Shown here: piece after piece, positions 22,701 to 34,711 of the stretch
How the letters are laid out: every line of letters begins with the position of its first letter
Numbering within the stretch: the stretch's first letter is position 1
Position numbers and translations under genes: made by a program
Source of the DNA: Arachis hypogaea
Lineage: Eukaryota; Streptophyta; Magnoliopsida; Fabales; Fabaceae
NCBI RefSeq assembly: GCF_003086295.3
Contig: NW_027255450.1
Location: 209,854 to 273,853 of the forward strand
Direction: 5' to 3'
DNA: 64,000 nucleotides
The notes under the pieces: generated by a model
Seen by the model: the letters and a program-made list of their open reading frames with translations, nothing else
What the model was told of the DNA's origin: nothing
The model's database searches: none

Positions 22701-25700
22701 TCGGATCCTGGGTTCACACTCTAGGAGTCCTTTTCTTCGGGAAGTGACGGATCAATCTTTCATTGAAGAGAGGAATTGGCACATTAGAATCAAAGATGAG
22801 CCGGCTTCCTTATTATTTTATCACTGGCATTGTAAATGACTGGAAATGGCAGGGCAAAGACGAGTAGGAGCGAAAGAAGCTAACTCGAATGATTACGCGC
22901 ATTAGCTATCAAGCCAAGAAGCAAGCCAAGCAAGGTATGAAATCGCTCGACGGGACTGACGGCGAGGAATTGAAGACGCTGAGTGTTCAACTAAGGGTAA
23001 GGTTAGTTGATCTCGACTGCTAAGGGTTTCAACCGATACCACTAAATACTAGTAGCCCAGGCAGCGAAAGCCATCTCATGAACATAAGAGGATTAAGGTT
23101 CGCATGTGGCTTGACCCTTGAACGAGGCAAATTATTGCGTTGTCATCATAACCCCCGTATTTGAATTAGTGAATATGGGCGAAACGGTAGAATAAATGGC
23201 TTCTGTTCGACCAGGTCAGACTCTTCCGATCTTCCGTTCCGATACGGTTAGGGTGGGTCGTTTTTAACACTGTGCTACCTCGATTCATCGCCCGGATGCT
23301 CTCACAGCGATGCTGAAAAAGGTCATTTCTACTCTGGTTCAACACTCCCCTGACTTACGCGAAAGAATCATCCTCAGAAAACTAGCATCCCGGATGGTTT
23401 AGAAAAAGGGAAGCACCCCTATCCAGAGAAGGGAGCAAGAAGTTCGATAAAATCTCCCAAAGCCTCAGTAATCGGCTGGGCTACTGCTTCTGAAAAGACT
23501 TCTAACTGCGAGAGTGCCTTAGATCAGGAAAAAAAAAAAGAAATTCCTCTCAAAGATTGAAGAAGAAAGAGAGCAGCTAGCTGTTGAAATTCGGTACTTA
23601 CAAGCCAAAGATGCAGAGTTCCTCAAACAACAGGATTCACTGGTAGCTGAATTAAAAAAGGCTAACGAAGGGATATCAAGAAAGCTTGCAGAACTGGAAG
23701 AACGAAGCCCCGAAACTCTACTTTGAATACCCACAGATCCGCTGGAAGTAGACACCCGAAGATGCCAACGGGCAATGCGAGCACGAATATTACTGGCGCA
23801 GGAACTTATTTTATAGAATATGCTCTTAGATAGAATACGCTGTTATGATACCCGAGCCAGGATCAAACCCTTCTTTTTCCACTAATTGGTATTACATAGA
23901 AGACCCTGGTAAACCGGGCATGAGTAGCGACTCAAACAAGACTGGCATGCTTTAAGCAAAATGGAATGATTCTCTGGTCTTTGACTGCATCCTTTCCATT
24001 ACCAGAAAAGGGTCCTTATGAGATAGACCTACCGGAGTCAGTTAAGTAATATAAAAGCAATTCTTCTGAACAGTTGAACAGAATTCACAGCAGATCTGCG
24101 ACAAAGGTTAAGTTCCTCACTTTCTTCTACAGACTCAAAGCACGGATATGCCTACTTCTTACCGGGAGAACTCTGGAAAGCAAGCAAGCCTGTCCCGAGC
24201 CGGTCTGTTCACAAATCGGATGTTAGCTCTTTTGTTTTGCACGAATCTGCTCTTCTCCTAGCTCTTATTAAATCCCCTGCTATTGAATCAGATGCAATTT
24301 TGAAATGCCTTATTTCTTTGCCCTGAACCTCTTTAAACAACTGCAATGATCACCGTTTACGCCTCTTCATCTAATAAATAAATGCCCTTTCTCTCTTTCT
24401 CTAAAGGTTTTGAAAATGCAATCCTACAAGTACTGTTTCAGCAAGTAAGATTTTGATCCCCAACGACAGGCGAACGGGCATTTTCGGGGACTAGCCCGCT
24501 TCCCATTACTCAAGCAAGAGGGAAATTCCTAGCACATAATTAAGGGAGCCATGGAAAGGTGACTGAAACACCAGAAACTATAGATTCGCCAAGAACTTGG
24601 CTGGGCTTTCACTTCTAGCGTGGAAGAAAGGGCAACGAGTTCTACTGCTTACCCAACTTTGTGACATAGCGATAGCGGATAAAGGAAGTATAAGAGTTCC
24701 ACCGCCCTTACTTAAGGGTCAGGCAGAAGAGCAGCCTTTAGGCAGGCCTATCGACTCTAGTATACCACCAGATGGAGCGGCAAAGAGGGCGGAAAGAAGA
24801 AGAGCTCAAGGCCGCCACTTAATTCGATTCGCTACCTCTCTCTGATTAGCGATAGGGGCTGTCAGCCAACAACAACAAAGCGATAGGAGCATGGGCGGTG
24901 GGAAACGATCGAAAAAAATGTGTAATGTAATGTAATAAGCTGGCCTTTCAGGCTAGAGAAGAAGCGCCCAGCCCATTTCTTTCTATGAAAGGAGAGGACA
25001 ACTCCTTCAATGCTTTGACTTACATTCCGAGGCCTGCAACAGAAGAAAAGATTGCGAGGTACTTCGATAGCATCAAAAAGTACCTTCCAGCTCTGCTTTG
25101 TCATCTAGCTCGGGCTGTTCCAAAAGAAAAAGAGGGTCCAACGCCCAGGGGTTCTCCAAACTAACTAATATCGCCGCGTAGGCATGGAGCTAATATAATA
25201 ACCTCTTATGTAACTTCTATCACTAATCCCAGGGGGGGAGCAAGAAGACGAGCCTTCTCCTTTATCTACACTATCTTCCCATTATCCAATTTCATCATGA
25301 AAAGTAACTGAGGATTTGCCTTCGCGGGTCACTCGTTCCTTATAGATAGGGGCAAGCCTCGGCTCAAATGCCTTTGCCACCGCAAAGAATCATCTTTAAA
25401 CAAAATCCACCCCCGCAAGGAAGAGAATAGGGAATAGGCTGCAGAGAGGAGACTGTGGCACTTTCGGATCAATGATTAGCTTTTTCTCTTTCTTCGACTA
25501 TTGAAGCACATTAGCTGAAGCAGACGATCCGCGGCATTTACTATTTCCATGCCATGACATGAGACAGATCTCTCGCAACCTCTTTCAGACCCAGGAAATA
25601 CGGTATAATGGATTGATTTTGTACTGCTTAGCCCAAGAATTCCACTGTGTGTGCTGCCGTGCTGGGACTTCAAAACAAACCTACTGCACTTCCTGCCAAA

Positions 25701-28700
25701 CCAGGCTTTTATACTTACAGCACGAGCTGTGACCATTGACAAGAACGAGTGCCCTATACAAAGTAGGAGAATTGCGAGTCTAAGAGAGGATCCCTGGTCT
25801 GAGTTGATCACAATGGCTGAGAACATATGCTTAACGCCCTCTTCAACAACCTTTCCCTTCACCCACAGAACCTGTCCAATTTTGCCTCTGATTGAAGGAG
25901 TGAAAGAACCCCAAAGCACAAGTGAATACGGCGGTTGTAGTTGAGAATGTTATGCCTGCTCTTGATTGCCATAGATAGAATTACCATTTGGAAGAGGAAA
26001 TTCTTTGCTGGCTACTTTCTATTAGGGCAAGTCGTTCTATGAAATAAATGCTTTAGATAGGCAAGGAGCGGTAACTAGAGTTCCAACTAGGCCTGCACCG
26101 GTTGAAGAAAAGTCATCGAAGTCGGCTGTTTACATCCATTCTCCTGAAAGAGGCGGCAAAGCTGAATAGGAAAGGGGAGGGGATCAGATTCATTATCATT
26201 AGAGGTGATTAACTGATATAACCTCTTCTCTTCTTTAAAATCGCATCTCTCAAGTGAGAAGAAAAGGCCCCCCCTTATTTTTCTCATTGCGGTGGGAAAG
26301 CAAGGTATTCAAGGACCCAAGCTTGGGGCATTCCCTCATGGCATGTGGCCCCTTGCATATTTATTTAGCACCCACCTCTGGGCACATATGCTTTCTTCTT
26401 CTCCTCGTAGTCCGGCCTACCATCGTTTGGCTTTCCATCACCACCCTTGGCAATGGCTTTTCCCCCCTGTCCTTGATGTTTTGGATGTGATCTTGTTCAG
26501 GCCAGAAGAGTTCAGAGTCTAATCGCAGAGAACTCATACCGTCCCTTGAGCCTATAGATAGAAGGTAGGCCTAGACTTTAAGGTGAATACGTCTTTCTGT
26601 GATCTTACGGTAGCGAGTTTCGGTAAGTTCAGTAAGTGAAGTGACGAGCGAAGGTGTACAAAGTCTATGACTCACACGCTTAGGCGGGTTACGGGACTTT
26701 GTGATTCTTTCGGACAAGATTGCCTAGATTGATCAGATTCTCTTCCTATCTATTCATAAGACAAGATCAATCAAGGAATCCAGAGGCAGGGCACTTTATT
26801 CCGATATCTCCCCCCGAGGTTGAGGTAGACTTCCCTATCCTTAAGGATAAAATAAGATCTCTTGCTTTGCCCACAAGCCCTACTAGCGTAGCAAGTCTGG
26901 TCGCAGGTGTGTTGTTCGTTCTAGCGATAGGCTCCAAGCGCGATTCTGATTCTAAATTAGGTTTTCTGTTCTGGAATGAATCTGTTCTAAAGAAAGACCT
27001 GCCTATACTGAAGAGGGGCTGGTTCTCTTTCTTGATAGCATGGCGCTCGCATTTGATTTCTATTTTGCTGGGTACCCTTGACACTTGGCATTGCTTCCTT
27101 TCATCCACGAGGAGGGATAATAGTGATCTCTCAGCGGCGAAAACTCTATGTTCTTAGGTATAGTTCTCTGTTTAGCGAAAAATCCCTCATATTATCCAAA
27201 TATATAAATCTTGGTAAAAAGAAATCGATGTATGTCTTTGTGTTCCACCCAGCTATGATGCATGACAGGAGAGAGCGAACACAAGCTCAAAATTAGCCTT
27301 CTAAGCAATCGAGCACCAAAGCCGATCTTCCTGACAGGCCGCATCCTCCACGGCCAACTCGTCAGCAAGTAAAATCAAAAGGCACTGCCTTGATCCACTT
27401 GGCAAGCATCTTTCAAAGTTTCTTTTAACGAGTCTCCCACACTCCTTCTACCGGTCTAGCACACCTCTGATGGATCTCGCCTCGCTCCTTCCTTAGCATT
27501 AGCGGGTTTCGGTTGTATGATGGAAGTGGGGAGATCTCGCAGAGCAGCATATTAGTTTTTAATAAATTGCCAGCGGAGACACAGCTCACGATGAGAGTTT
27601 GTTGTTGAAGCACTTTTCTGCCGGGTGTCGCATTCACGTGGTATACACGCCTCGCGCCGAACTCGATCAATAGTTGCGCCGATATGGTAAATGCCTTTAA
27701 CCGAAGATTCTATTCAGTAGCCCGCAAAGTAACACCCTATATGGAGCTTGCGGCGACTAAGCGCGGGGCGAACCTTTTGAGACCTACTTGGCTAGGTGGA
27801 GGATCTGAAATACAATGTGAAAAGGAAGAGGAAGAAAGCGAGTGGCTTTACTGATTGAAGTGCTGGTGGCTTGTTTGCTTTCCTGTTTCTGGGAGCAGGA
27901 TTCTTAGAATTAGGGGAGCCTAAGGGACTGAGAAGGAGGAGTAGGAAAAGGAGGTAAGGGATTGGCATTGCTATTCTGGCGGAAAAGAAACGACTCCTTG
28001 CCCCCTCAAATCCTACCCTTCCCGCCGTACTAGCAACCCGGTCCGCTTCGAGATCAGTTCAATCAGCGGCTAAGTCCGCTTAAGTACTAACTTCCGCTCC
28101 GCGGTAAGCATGCGAGTCAATTAGCCCCTTGACCACAAGATCTTACAAAGAACGGGAATGCGCGCCAAGAGGAATATCAGAAACAATCTAAATAGTTGCT
28201 TCTCCGTAGCCTTCTCTGTATCCGGTTTTCCTAACTCAAGATATCGAGGAAAAACGGCGGGCTAGTCTTAAACTCCATCTTAATCTCTGGCAGCATTTCC
28301 CGGCCTACTAGAGCATAGGAATGAGGGACGGAATCCTATTCAACAGCTTAGCCTATAGCTTCTAACGGATAAGATTCAAAAGTAATCAGAGTGTTGAAAT
28401 AGATTAAATGGAAAGATCAATTCTGACTTCCTGGCCTTCGTTAAATCCCATCCTGTGATTGATCAGCAAGGGATGAGATTATGATTCCTTCCGGAAATCT
28501 GTCTTTATATGATTTGTTACCAAGCCCTACAGAGTGAAATATTAGTAGGTAGCCTCTTACCCTTTAGAGAAGGATGTTAGGGACGAAGTCTCAGCCGTTG
28601 AATAGCCTATAAGCACAAGAACGAAATCTAGCAATTGAGCTTTGACAGCCTCAGATCTTATTGACTATTGCAATTTACCGTGGAATCTATTCCCAGGCGC

Positions 28701-31700
28701 GTTAGAGAGTAAATGCAGTAGGCTATTACAGCTATTAGACTGAAAAAAATCTTAGTGTGGTTAAGCCCTAAACAAAAATGCAGAAGTTGTCCCATCTCCG
28801 GTTCTTGGTAATGCCATCTGTCCTTTTGTGCCTCATAGGCTGGCTCCAATAATTGCTTGTCTAAAGACTAGATGCTGGTAATGCTGAAGTACAGTAAAGT
28901 GCTCCTCCCCAGGTCCCTCTTGTAATGACATGCGTCAACTATCGATGACCTGCCTGAAGTCTTCTTCCAGCGCTTCATAGTCTTTATCGTACACCAGTAG
29001 AGCTGCTCATCAAAAAGGTTTCCCAAGTCGTGTTGCAACCAGATGACTCCATCTCTCTCTTGTATTGTGTCTTGAATCCTCAGAATCGGTGTCTGATGGT
29101 CCTCATCTCCGCTGGAATATTAACTTAACGTTTTTTTTGGCTTCCTCCCTGGTACTGTATGGGCCGTCTTACAAGTGCAGGGTAACACCCTGGGCCGGAT
29201 CTACTTCATCGACTGTGTGCTTGCCGCCCAATCCTTCCCAACTCTGGCCGCCTGTAGCTAATTCCGAGTAGCGTCTCGTAAGCACCTTCGTGCTGAGCCG
29301 TCAGAGCACAACACAAAAGTTGATGCTAAACTAAAGGTGCATCAATGGATACCTTCTGCCTTTGCTACCGACGGGCTATTCCCTTCTAAAGAATTTCATC
29401 CTTAAGCTGGATAGCCTTTCTTTAGGCTTAGTTAGTTAAGAGTACTCCCCCCTTGCTTTTGAGAGCAGTCCAATACCAGTTGATTCATTAGCAGGAAGAA
29501 ATCCACTACGCTTTGTTTGATCCTGTTATTCATTCTTTACTTTAAGGCGGGTAAGATGCTAAGAGAGGAATCACTGCTTATCCATCAGATGTGACTTAAC
29601 TACCTTCCCAGAACCCAGAGCATAGCCTTAGACTGATTCTTCTACCCTTCGTGCCTTCCCTATTTACTCCATGAATTAGCGTCGACCTCTCTTTTCAGCG
29701 TAGAAACTTGCAGGTTCGGGAGCTGAATCATCGTAGAAAAAACAAAAAATCCTCATGGAAGAAGAGTTTTAGCCAATGGAAGATCCACCATGGCTGGTGG
29801 AGAGATTGCTAATTCAATTCGATCGAGACAGCTGATGAGCCGAACTCCGACCGAGATGTATTTCATTTATCCCAATTCCGACTATACCTACCGGACTTAC
29901 CGGAATGACTAAACCTGTCAAGTGACGCCCCCTATAGACGACGTAAAGGCGTCGACTCCGCAGGGCTGGAATGAGCTAGTATAACCCGGGGAGCTAGAAT
30001 GACTGGACTAACTGGAGCTAGACTTTTTCACTCTTTCTTTATTCTATAACGTATTTCTTGGTCCTATTCTGTACCGCGGGATCAGTAAGAAATCCATCTA
30101 TGTCTAAAAAGAAGGTTCATTTTTTAATGGACCGAGGAGAAGATTAGACTCACATTTTGGTTGGATGGAGCCATGCGCATGATTACCCTTGAAGGCACAG
30201 GGATATGATACCAGTAAGAGTAAGAAGTACTTTTTCCCGCCTTCCCTCTAATCCAGTTATCCGACTTCGGATAGCTCTTTTCCCTCACCAAGGACTACTT
30301 GCCCTAAAGACCCGGCCCTTCTTACTGTTCTCGAATCCCCTATTCGCATTCTTTATACGAAAGAGTTAATCCGATCAATAGCAAGTGTGCTGTGGGACTG
30401 ATAGACTTTCCAGGGAAATCCCCTCACCTCAGAAGCTGTTTTCGCTTTATCCGCTCTTTGAGCTGCTAGAGAATGCCCTGCTATTGACTCAGCTGGAGGG
30501 CAGGATTGGGCACATGAAAGAGGTATTACCCGCTACGCCAGCAAAGGTACCCACAGACAGAAGAAAAAGGGGAATCCGGTTGGATCGAATTGCTTCTTTT
30601 CAAAATCAAATGTAGATGGAGAATCTAGGTCGTGAGGCTCATCGACGCAATACAATGGTTGATATACTCTGTGCCGGAACATGCCCTGTCAGAGTGCTTG
30701 CAACCTCTCGCAAAAGTTTATGGAGGTGTTTTGATTCTCCATGACGACTTTGGAGAGGCATTTGGTGTGAACTTTCAGAGGGCATCTAGTAGGGCTGCGG
30801 GTTTCCATGGATTGTTGGAGATTCGTTGTTCTGATAATCAATTTTAGAGTAAAATAGTAGGCCCTTGGTCCAGGAGGCACATACGGACAAACCTTTAAGA
30901 ATGACAGTGCTCTTGCTATAGAAATGCTAAGCGTTGAAGAAAGACAAAGCTTTGCATTGTCCATGGAGACTAGGGGAGACATCAAGAGTGATTACCGTCA
31001 GATTACCAACCGTGGATAGTGTCTCGGCGTATCTTGAGAGTGTTCAAGATGAAGTGGCTGCTGTTCTTATTGCCAAGAGGACACTCTTGCGAGCCAAAAG
31101 CTCCAATGATGTATTTGATATGCGAATAACAATTGACGAAAGAGTTCAAGATATTGCTATTGCTATGTTGTTTGGCTCCCAAATGCCCAAATCAAAGCTT
31201 TATCGGTTCCCGAAAGACATAGTCTAATTGCTTTCAACAATCGATTCTCTCCTTAAGGAAAAAAAGTTGCAAAAAGAAAAACCAGGGTGGGCTTCGTTGG
31301 TAAGAAATTGATATCAAGTGGATTGAATCAAAGAACGTTTCGAGAATGCGCATTAGCAAACCTCGGCTTTCGTCGAAGTCTCGTTTGGAGATGATACCGT
31401 GGAAGGACAATCTATCGATTGAGAGAAGCATAAGTAGCCAATATGTAGAAGCACTTCGTGCCAGTAGCAAAAGCATTGGATTTCACCTAAAGATCAAAGT
31501 TACTTCTAATGGATAGTGGATCCCAGGTATCCTTTACCAATGAAGGAGAAAGCGCCTTTTGCTCGCTTATAAGATAAGGTTATTGATGAGATCGGCCGCT
31601 TCGATCGTTGTCTTTCAATTGGGATCACTCTCAGTCTCCTTGTGCTTACGGGGCTGAATAACTTTATTGACAAATTTTTTCTCACGAGTTTACCCACTAC

Positions 31701-32535
31701 TATGTCTTGGATTATACCTTATTCATAGTTAAAGTTAACTTCCTGCGGATTGCTCTTCAGTTACCTCGATCTTTTCCACGTAACCAAATCCCATTCCTTT
31801 TCTATAGCTTCTGGCTTTTTGGCTCTGTTTTACCCGAATTAAAAAAAAAACAACCTCCAAGCCCGCTGTTTAAGCCGCTTTTCTTTAAAGCTTCATCAAC
31901 TGCAACAAAAAAAAGAATCTATAAAATTCCTCCTCCGCCCCGGAATTATCCAGACCTAAAAAGATGTCCTTTTCAAACATTTCTTTTCTATTTGCCAGCG
32001 AGCTTTCTTGATTGGCCTTTCTATAGGTCTTGTTCCCGACTTGTTCTTCTTTCGCCTTTCTCACCTTCTTCAAGAACAAGAACCCTGTCCCTTTTCTTAT
32101 AGGTCTGAGCTTAGAAGCAGGGATATGGATTGGCCATTCAGACAGAGTTTCCTTTGCTTTTTGTTTTTGTAGGACGTGGTCTTCTCCATAATAATAATTT
32201 AGGGTGGGGTTGCGAGCTCCTCAAACTCTTTTCCTGAGTGACTTCACGAGGAAAAACCTCTGGCTGGCTTTGGAGTAGCAGGGGGGAATTATTCTATTTA
32301 CATCTAAGTGGTATTTTTTTTAACCCAATCCTACCTTCATTTATAATAGAATAGGTTATTTTGCCTGGAAAGCAGGTATAAGTTCAGACCCTCTTTACTA
32401 TAAATAGTAATGAATTAATTGAAATAATTAATCCATTTACTGGTCCCGTGGATCAACATATAGGTGGCTCCAGCACAGGACTCGTTGATGGCAATACGGC
32501 TGCACAAGTACTCCAATCTGCGGCCTCAGATGATT
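19798..32535. other. Long non-coding spacer
   Basis: Nearly 13 kb contain no gene I recognise. Frames up to about 147 codons occur (for example 25476-25919 minus, 26720-27157 plus, 30934-31227 plus) but show no known domain, and most are overlapped by frames on the opposite strand. A coiled-coil relic at 23523 is listed separately. No tRNA, rRNA or group II intron domain V pattern was seen. Confidence 0.4.
23523..23726 (+). pseudogene. Coiled-coil protein relic, probably nuclear transposable-element derived
   Basis: A 67-codon frame without a start codon reads as a continuous heptad coiled coil after a lysine run (FLSKIEEEREQLAVEIRYLQ, then LVAELKKANEGISRKLAELE) and ends in TGA at 23724. Similar coiled coils occur in proteins encoded by plant nuclear transposable elements, but I cannot name the family. 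The regular heptads make a chance frame unlikely. Low-scoring alternative: an anonymous nuclear gene fragment. Confidence 0.35.
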
Positions 32536-32609
32536 AGGCGGGGGCAGGATTCGAACCTGCAGTTTTCAGGTCATGAGCCTGATGAGTTGACCAATTCCTC
32601 TACCCCGCT
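32536..32609 (-). tRNA. trnfM-CAU: Initiator tRNA-Met (CAU), native mitochondrial type
   Basis: On the minus strand the gene starts AGCGGGGTAGAGGAATTGG, has the anticodon loop CTCATGA within CAGGCTCATGACCTG, the T arm GCAGGTTCGAATCCTGC, and the acceptor end CCCCGCCT. The unpaired first position and this body match the native plant mitochondrial initiator rather than the plastid one. No CCA is encoded. It stands alone, with no protein gene nearby. Confidence 0.95.
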
Positions 32610-33892
32610 TCTTCCCCGTTTCCTTCTCTTTCTCTTACTATTTTGATAGAGGAGACAGCCCACACTGAACACCAACCCAATCTCGACAAACTACTAGGTG
32701 ATTCAAGTCGCTTTCTACGGTACGATCCGCAAAGACCTTTCTTCTTTTATGAAATTTTCGGGACCCTAAAATGCAGCAGTTCTCTTATATACGCTATATG
32801 TGGCTGCTTCTTAAATAGCTTGGCTTTAGTCCCTATGTCCCGTACCCATTACCTTTGGGTAGGGAATCCACAGGAAGAAGCATGAAATCACCCGAGGAAT
32901 GCCTCTATTTATGCCTGGCCGCAGGTTTCATCATTCTTTATTTTAGCTCGGTATTGAGGAAAGAGGGAGCAACTTAACCCACCCAGTCTGCATTCCTTTA
33001 GGAAGGAATGCTGGAAAGGAAAGCACTTGGAACAGGCCGTTGGCTTTAGGAAGAAAGCCCGACTTCGAAGCTCAGCTTAGCCCAGGACTTTGGAATAGAG
33101 CGAAGGAAAAGCGCCCTGGATCTCTCGATCCAGAACTACTAGGAGGGGAGGGAGAACCTTATCCCATGACTCACTTTAGTCATGGAGGGCTGGCAAAGAA
33201 AAGTCACTTTAAGAGCTACCAGGGCAGGGAAGGTAGTCAGCTTATTAACTGGAACAAACCAACTCCATTGGGCAAGTGAGGGTTAACCCCCTAAATCCAA
33301 GTCGGGGGGACTTCCTCAAAGATCAAAGACAGGATTGGGAAGACCGGACGTTAAGAGAGAACAAGGGATAAGAACTAGCGTCCGGAGATAACAATAGAGG
33401 CCTTCAAACTTACACGATGTTGGGGGATAAAAGATAGAGGATAAGACTTCTAACGATCCTTTTAAGATACATAGATTATCCTACATGCCCATAGCTATAG
33501 CTACAGGAGCTAATAGAAAGAGAGGGATACGAGCCTCTTTTCCAAGCGAGCCATGGGAGTCTACGTTTGCGTGGGGCCGGGTACCACACATATGTGGTGA
33601 AAGCCGACTTGCCTTTTCATCTAATTCGTCACTGATATAAGCACGTGCTAATATCGTTCTGCCCTTCGGGGACCACCCCTCTTCCTTTCTTGTTTTGGTT
33701 AGGTTGACCAGAAGTTTTTCTGCCAACTTCTTACCAACAAGGAAAAATGATACAAAAGCATCCCGTCTAAAGATTGGATGACCTTAGTACGGTTGAATTA
33801 CGCATCAAGGCGCGTCAGCCTTAACGCCCTAACTAACTAGAAATATCTTATGAGAAGAAAGGGCTTTCTTTCTATATTGGTAAAATTTATTT
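32610..33892. other. Spacer between trnfM and the RT-like ORF
   Basis: Frames are 60-81 codons and unrecognised. The last 60 bp before 33893 become AT-rich, like the ORF that follows. Confidence 0.4.
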
Positions 33893-34711
33893 ATGCCCGA
33901 AGAATTTGTAGGGTTATCGCCCGATAATGTTAAATTGATTCAAAATAAGGTAAAGACTGGTAAGTATACTCTGTCTCCATTTCCACTTAAAGTATTTTCT
34001 AGTAAAGAAAAAGCACCTAAGAATACATATTTTATTCATATTAATATAGATAAATCAACAGTTTATGGATGTTTATATCCTATTCTGGAAGATCATATTG
34101 TTATTACTGCGCTTGGGCACTTGCTTAATAGTAGATTGATATCTCTTAATATTCCTCATTCCTTATCCTTTGGATATAATCAGTATCCTAGTTCATATTT
34201 TGCACATATTTTATCGTCGATAAAGATACCTGTTTCTAGACTTTACAAAATTAACATGTTACACTCTCTATTTAAAATTAATAAAGAAAGTCTTTTGACT
34301 ATGCTTGAACCAATAGTGTTAAGTTCAGATATAATGCAGTTAATCAAATCTATCCTATATATGCCTATAACACTTTATGGAGAGGAAGTAGACTTTTTAA
34401 ATGATTTTATTACTCCCTCCGGGTATTTTACTACTGTTTTACTCAATTTATATTTAAATCAATTGGATATTAAGTTTAATTTGCAATTTCCTTCTTATTC
34501 TTATGCCAGGTATAATGAAGAAATTATAGTCACAACTTCTAAAAACAATTTGTTGTTTGAAAATTCACTTTATGGTTTATTTGATGATTTGAATATGACA
34601 GGTAATATTATTTCGGTTTCACCCGGGGATGACCCTATCACTTCCACTTATGGTGGTGTTTTTAGGGTCTGTACTGATGGTATAGTACAAATAACTTCAA
34701 AAATGAAATAA
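33893..34711 (+). CDS. Degenerate group II intron-type reverse transcriptase/maturase-like ORF (272 aa), catalytic residues lost
   Basis: ATG at 33893 (preceded by an in-frame TAA at 33881) to TAA at 34709. The order of blocks follows group II intron RTs. Residues 66-74 (EDHIVITAL) sit where families have a DRIVQ-like block. Residues 92-97 (SFGYNQ) correspond to the SYGFRPG block. Residues 119-130 (KINMLHSLFKIN) correspond to the palm block with the first catalytic Asp, here Asn. Residues 174-192 (TPSGYFTTVLLNLYLNQLD) correspond to the PQGG...LLxNIYL-LD block. Residues 203-212 (YSYARYNEEI) stand where YxDD is expected, here YNEE. No maturase X domain or endonuclease follows, and no intron structure was seen around it. 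It is far more AT-rich than its neighbours, with strong use of TTA and ATA, which suggests acquisition from a plasmid or another organelle. It may still bind RNA, but reverse transcription is not expected. Confidence 0.6.
   Translation: MPEEFVGLSPDNVKLIQNKVKTGKYTLSPFPLKVFSSKEKAPKNTYFIHINIDKSTVYGCLYPILEDHIVITALGHLLNSRLISLNIPHSLSFGYNQYPSSYFAHILSSIKIPVSRLYKINMLHSLFKINKESLLTMLEPIVLSSDIMQLIKSILYMPITLYGEEVDFLNDFITPSGYFTTVLLNLYLNQLDIKFNLQFPSYSYARYNEEIIVTTSKNNLLFENSLYGLFDDLNMTGNIISVSPGDDPITSTYGGVFRVCTDGIVQITSKMK

Noticed and set aside
30370..30398. Short match of about 27 bp to 53955-53983 (CCGATCAATAGCAAG...GTGCTGTGG)
   Set aside because: Too short to interpret beyond the background of small repeats in plant mitogenomes.
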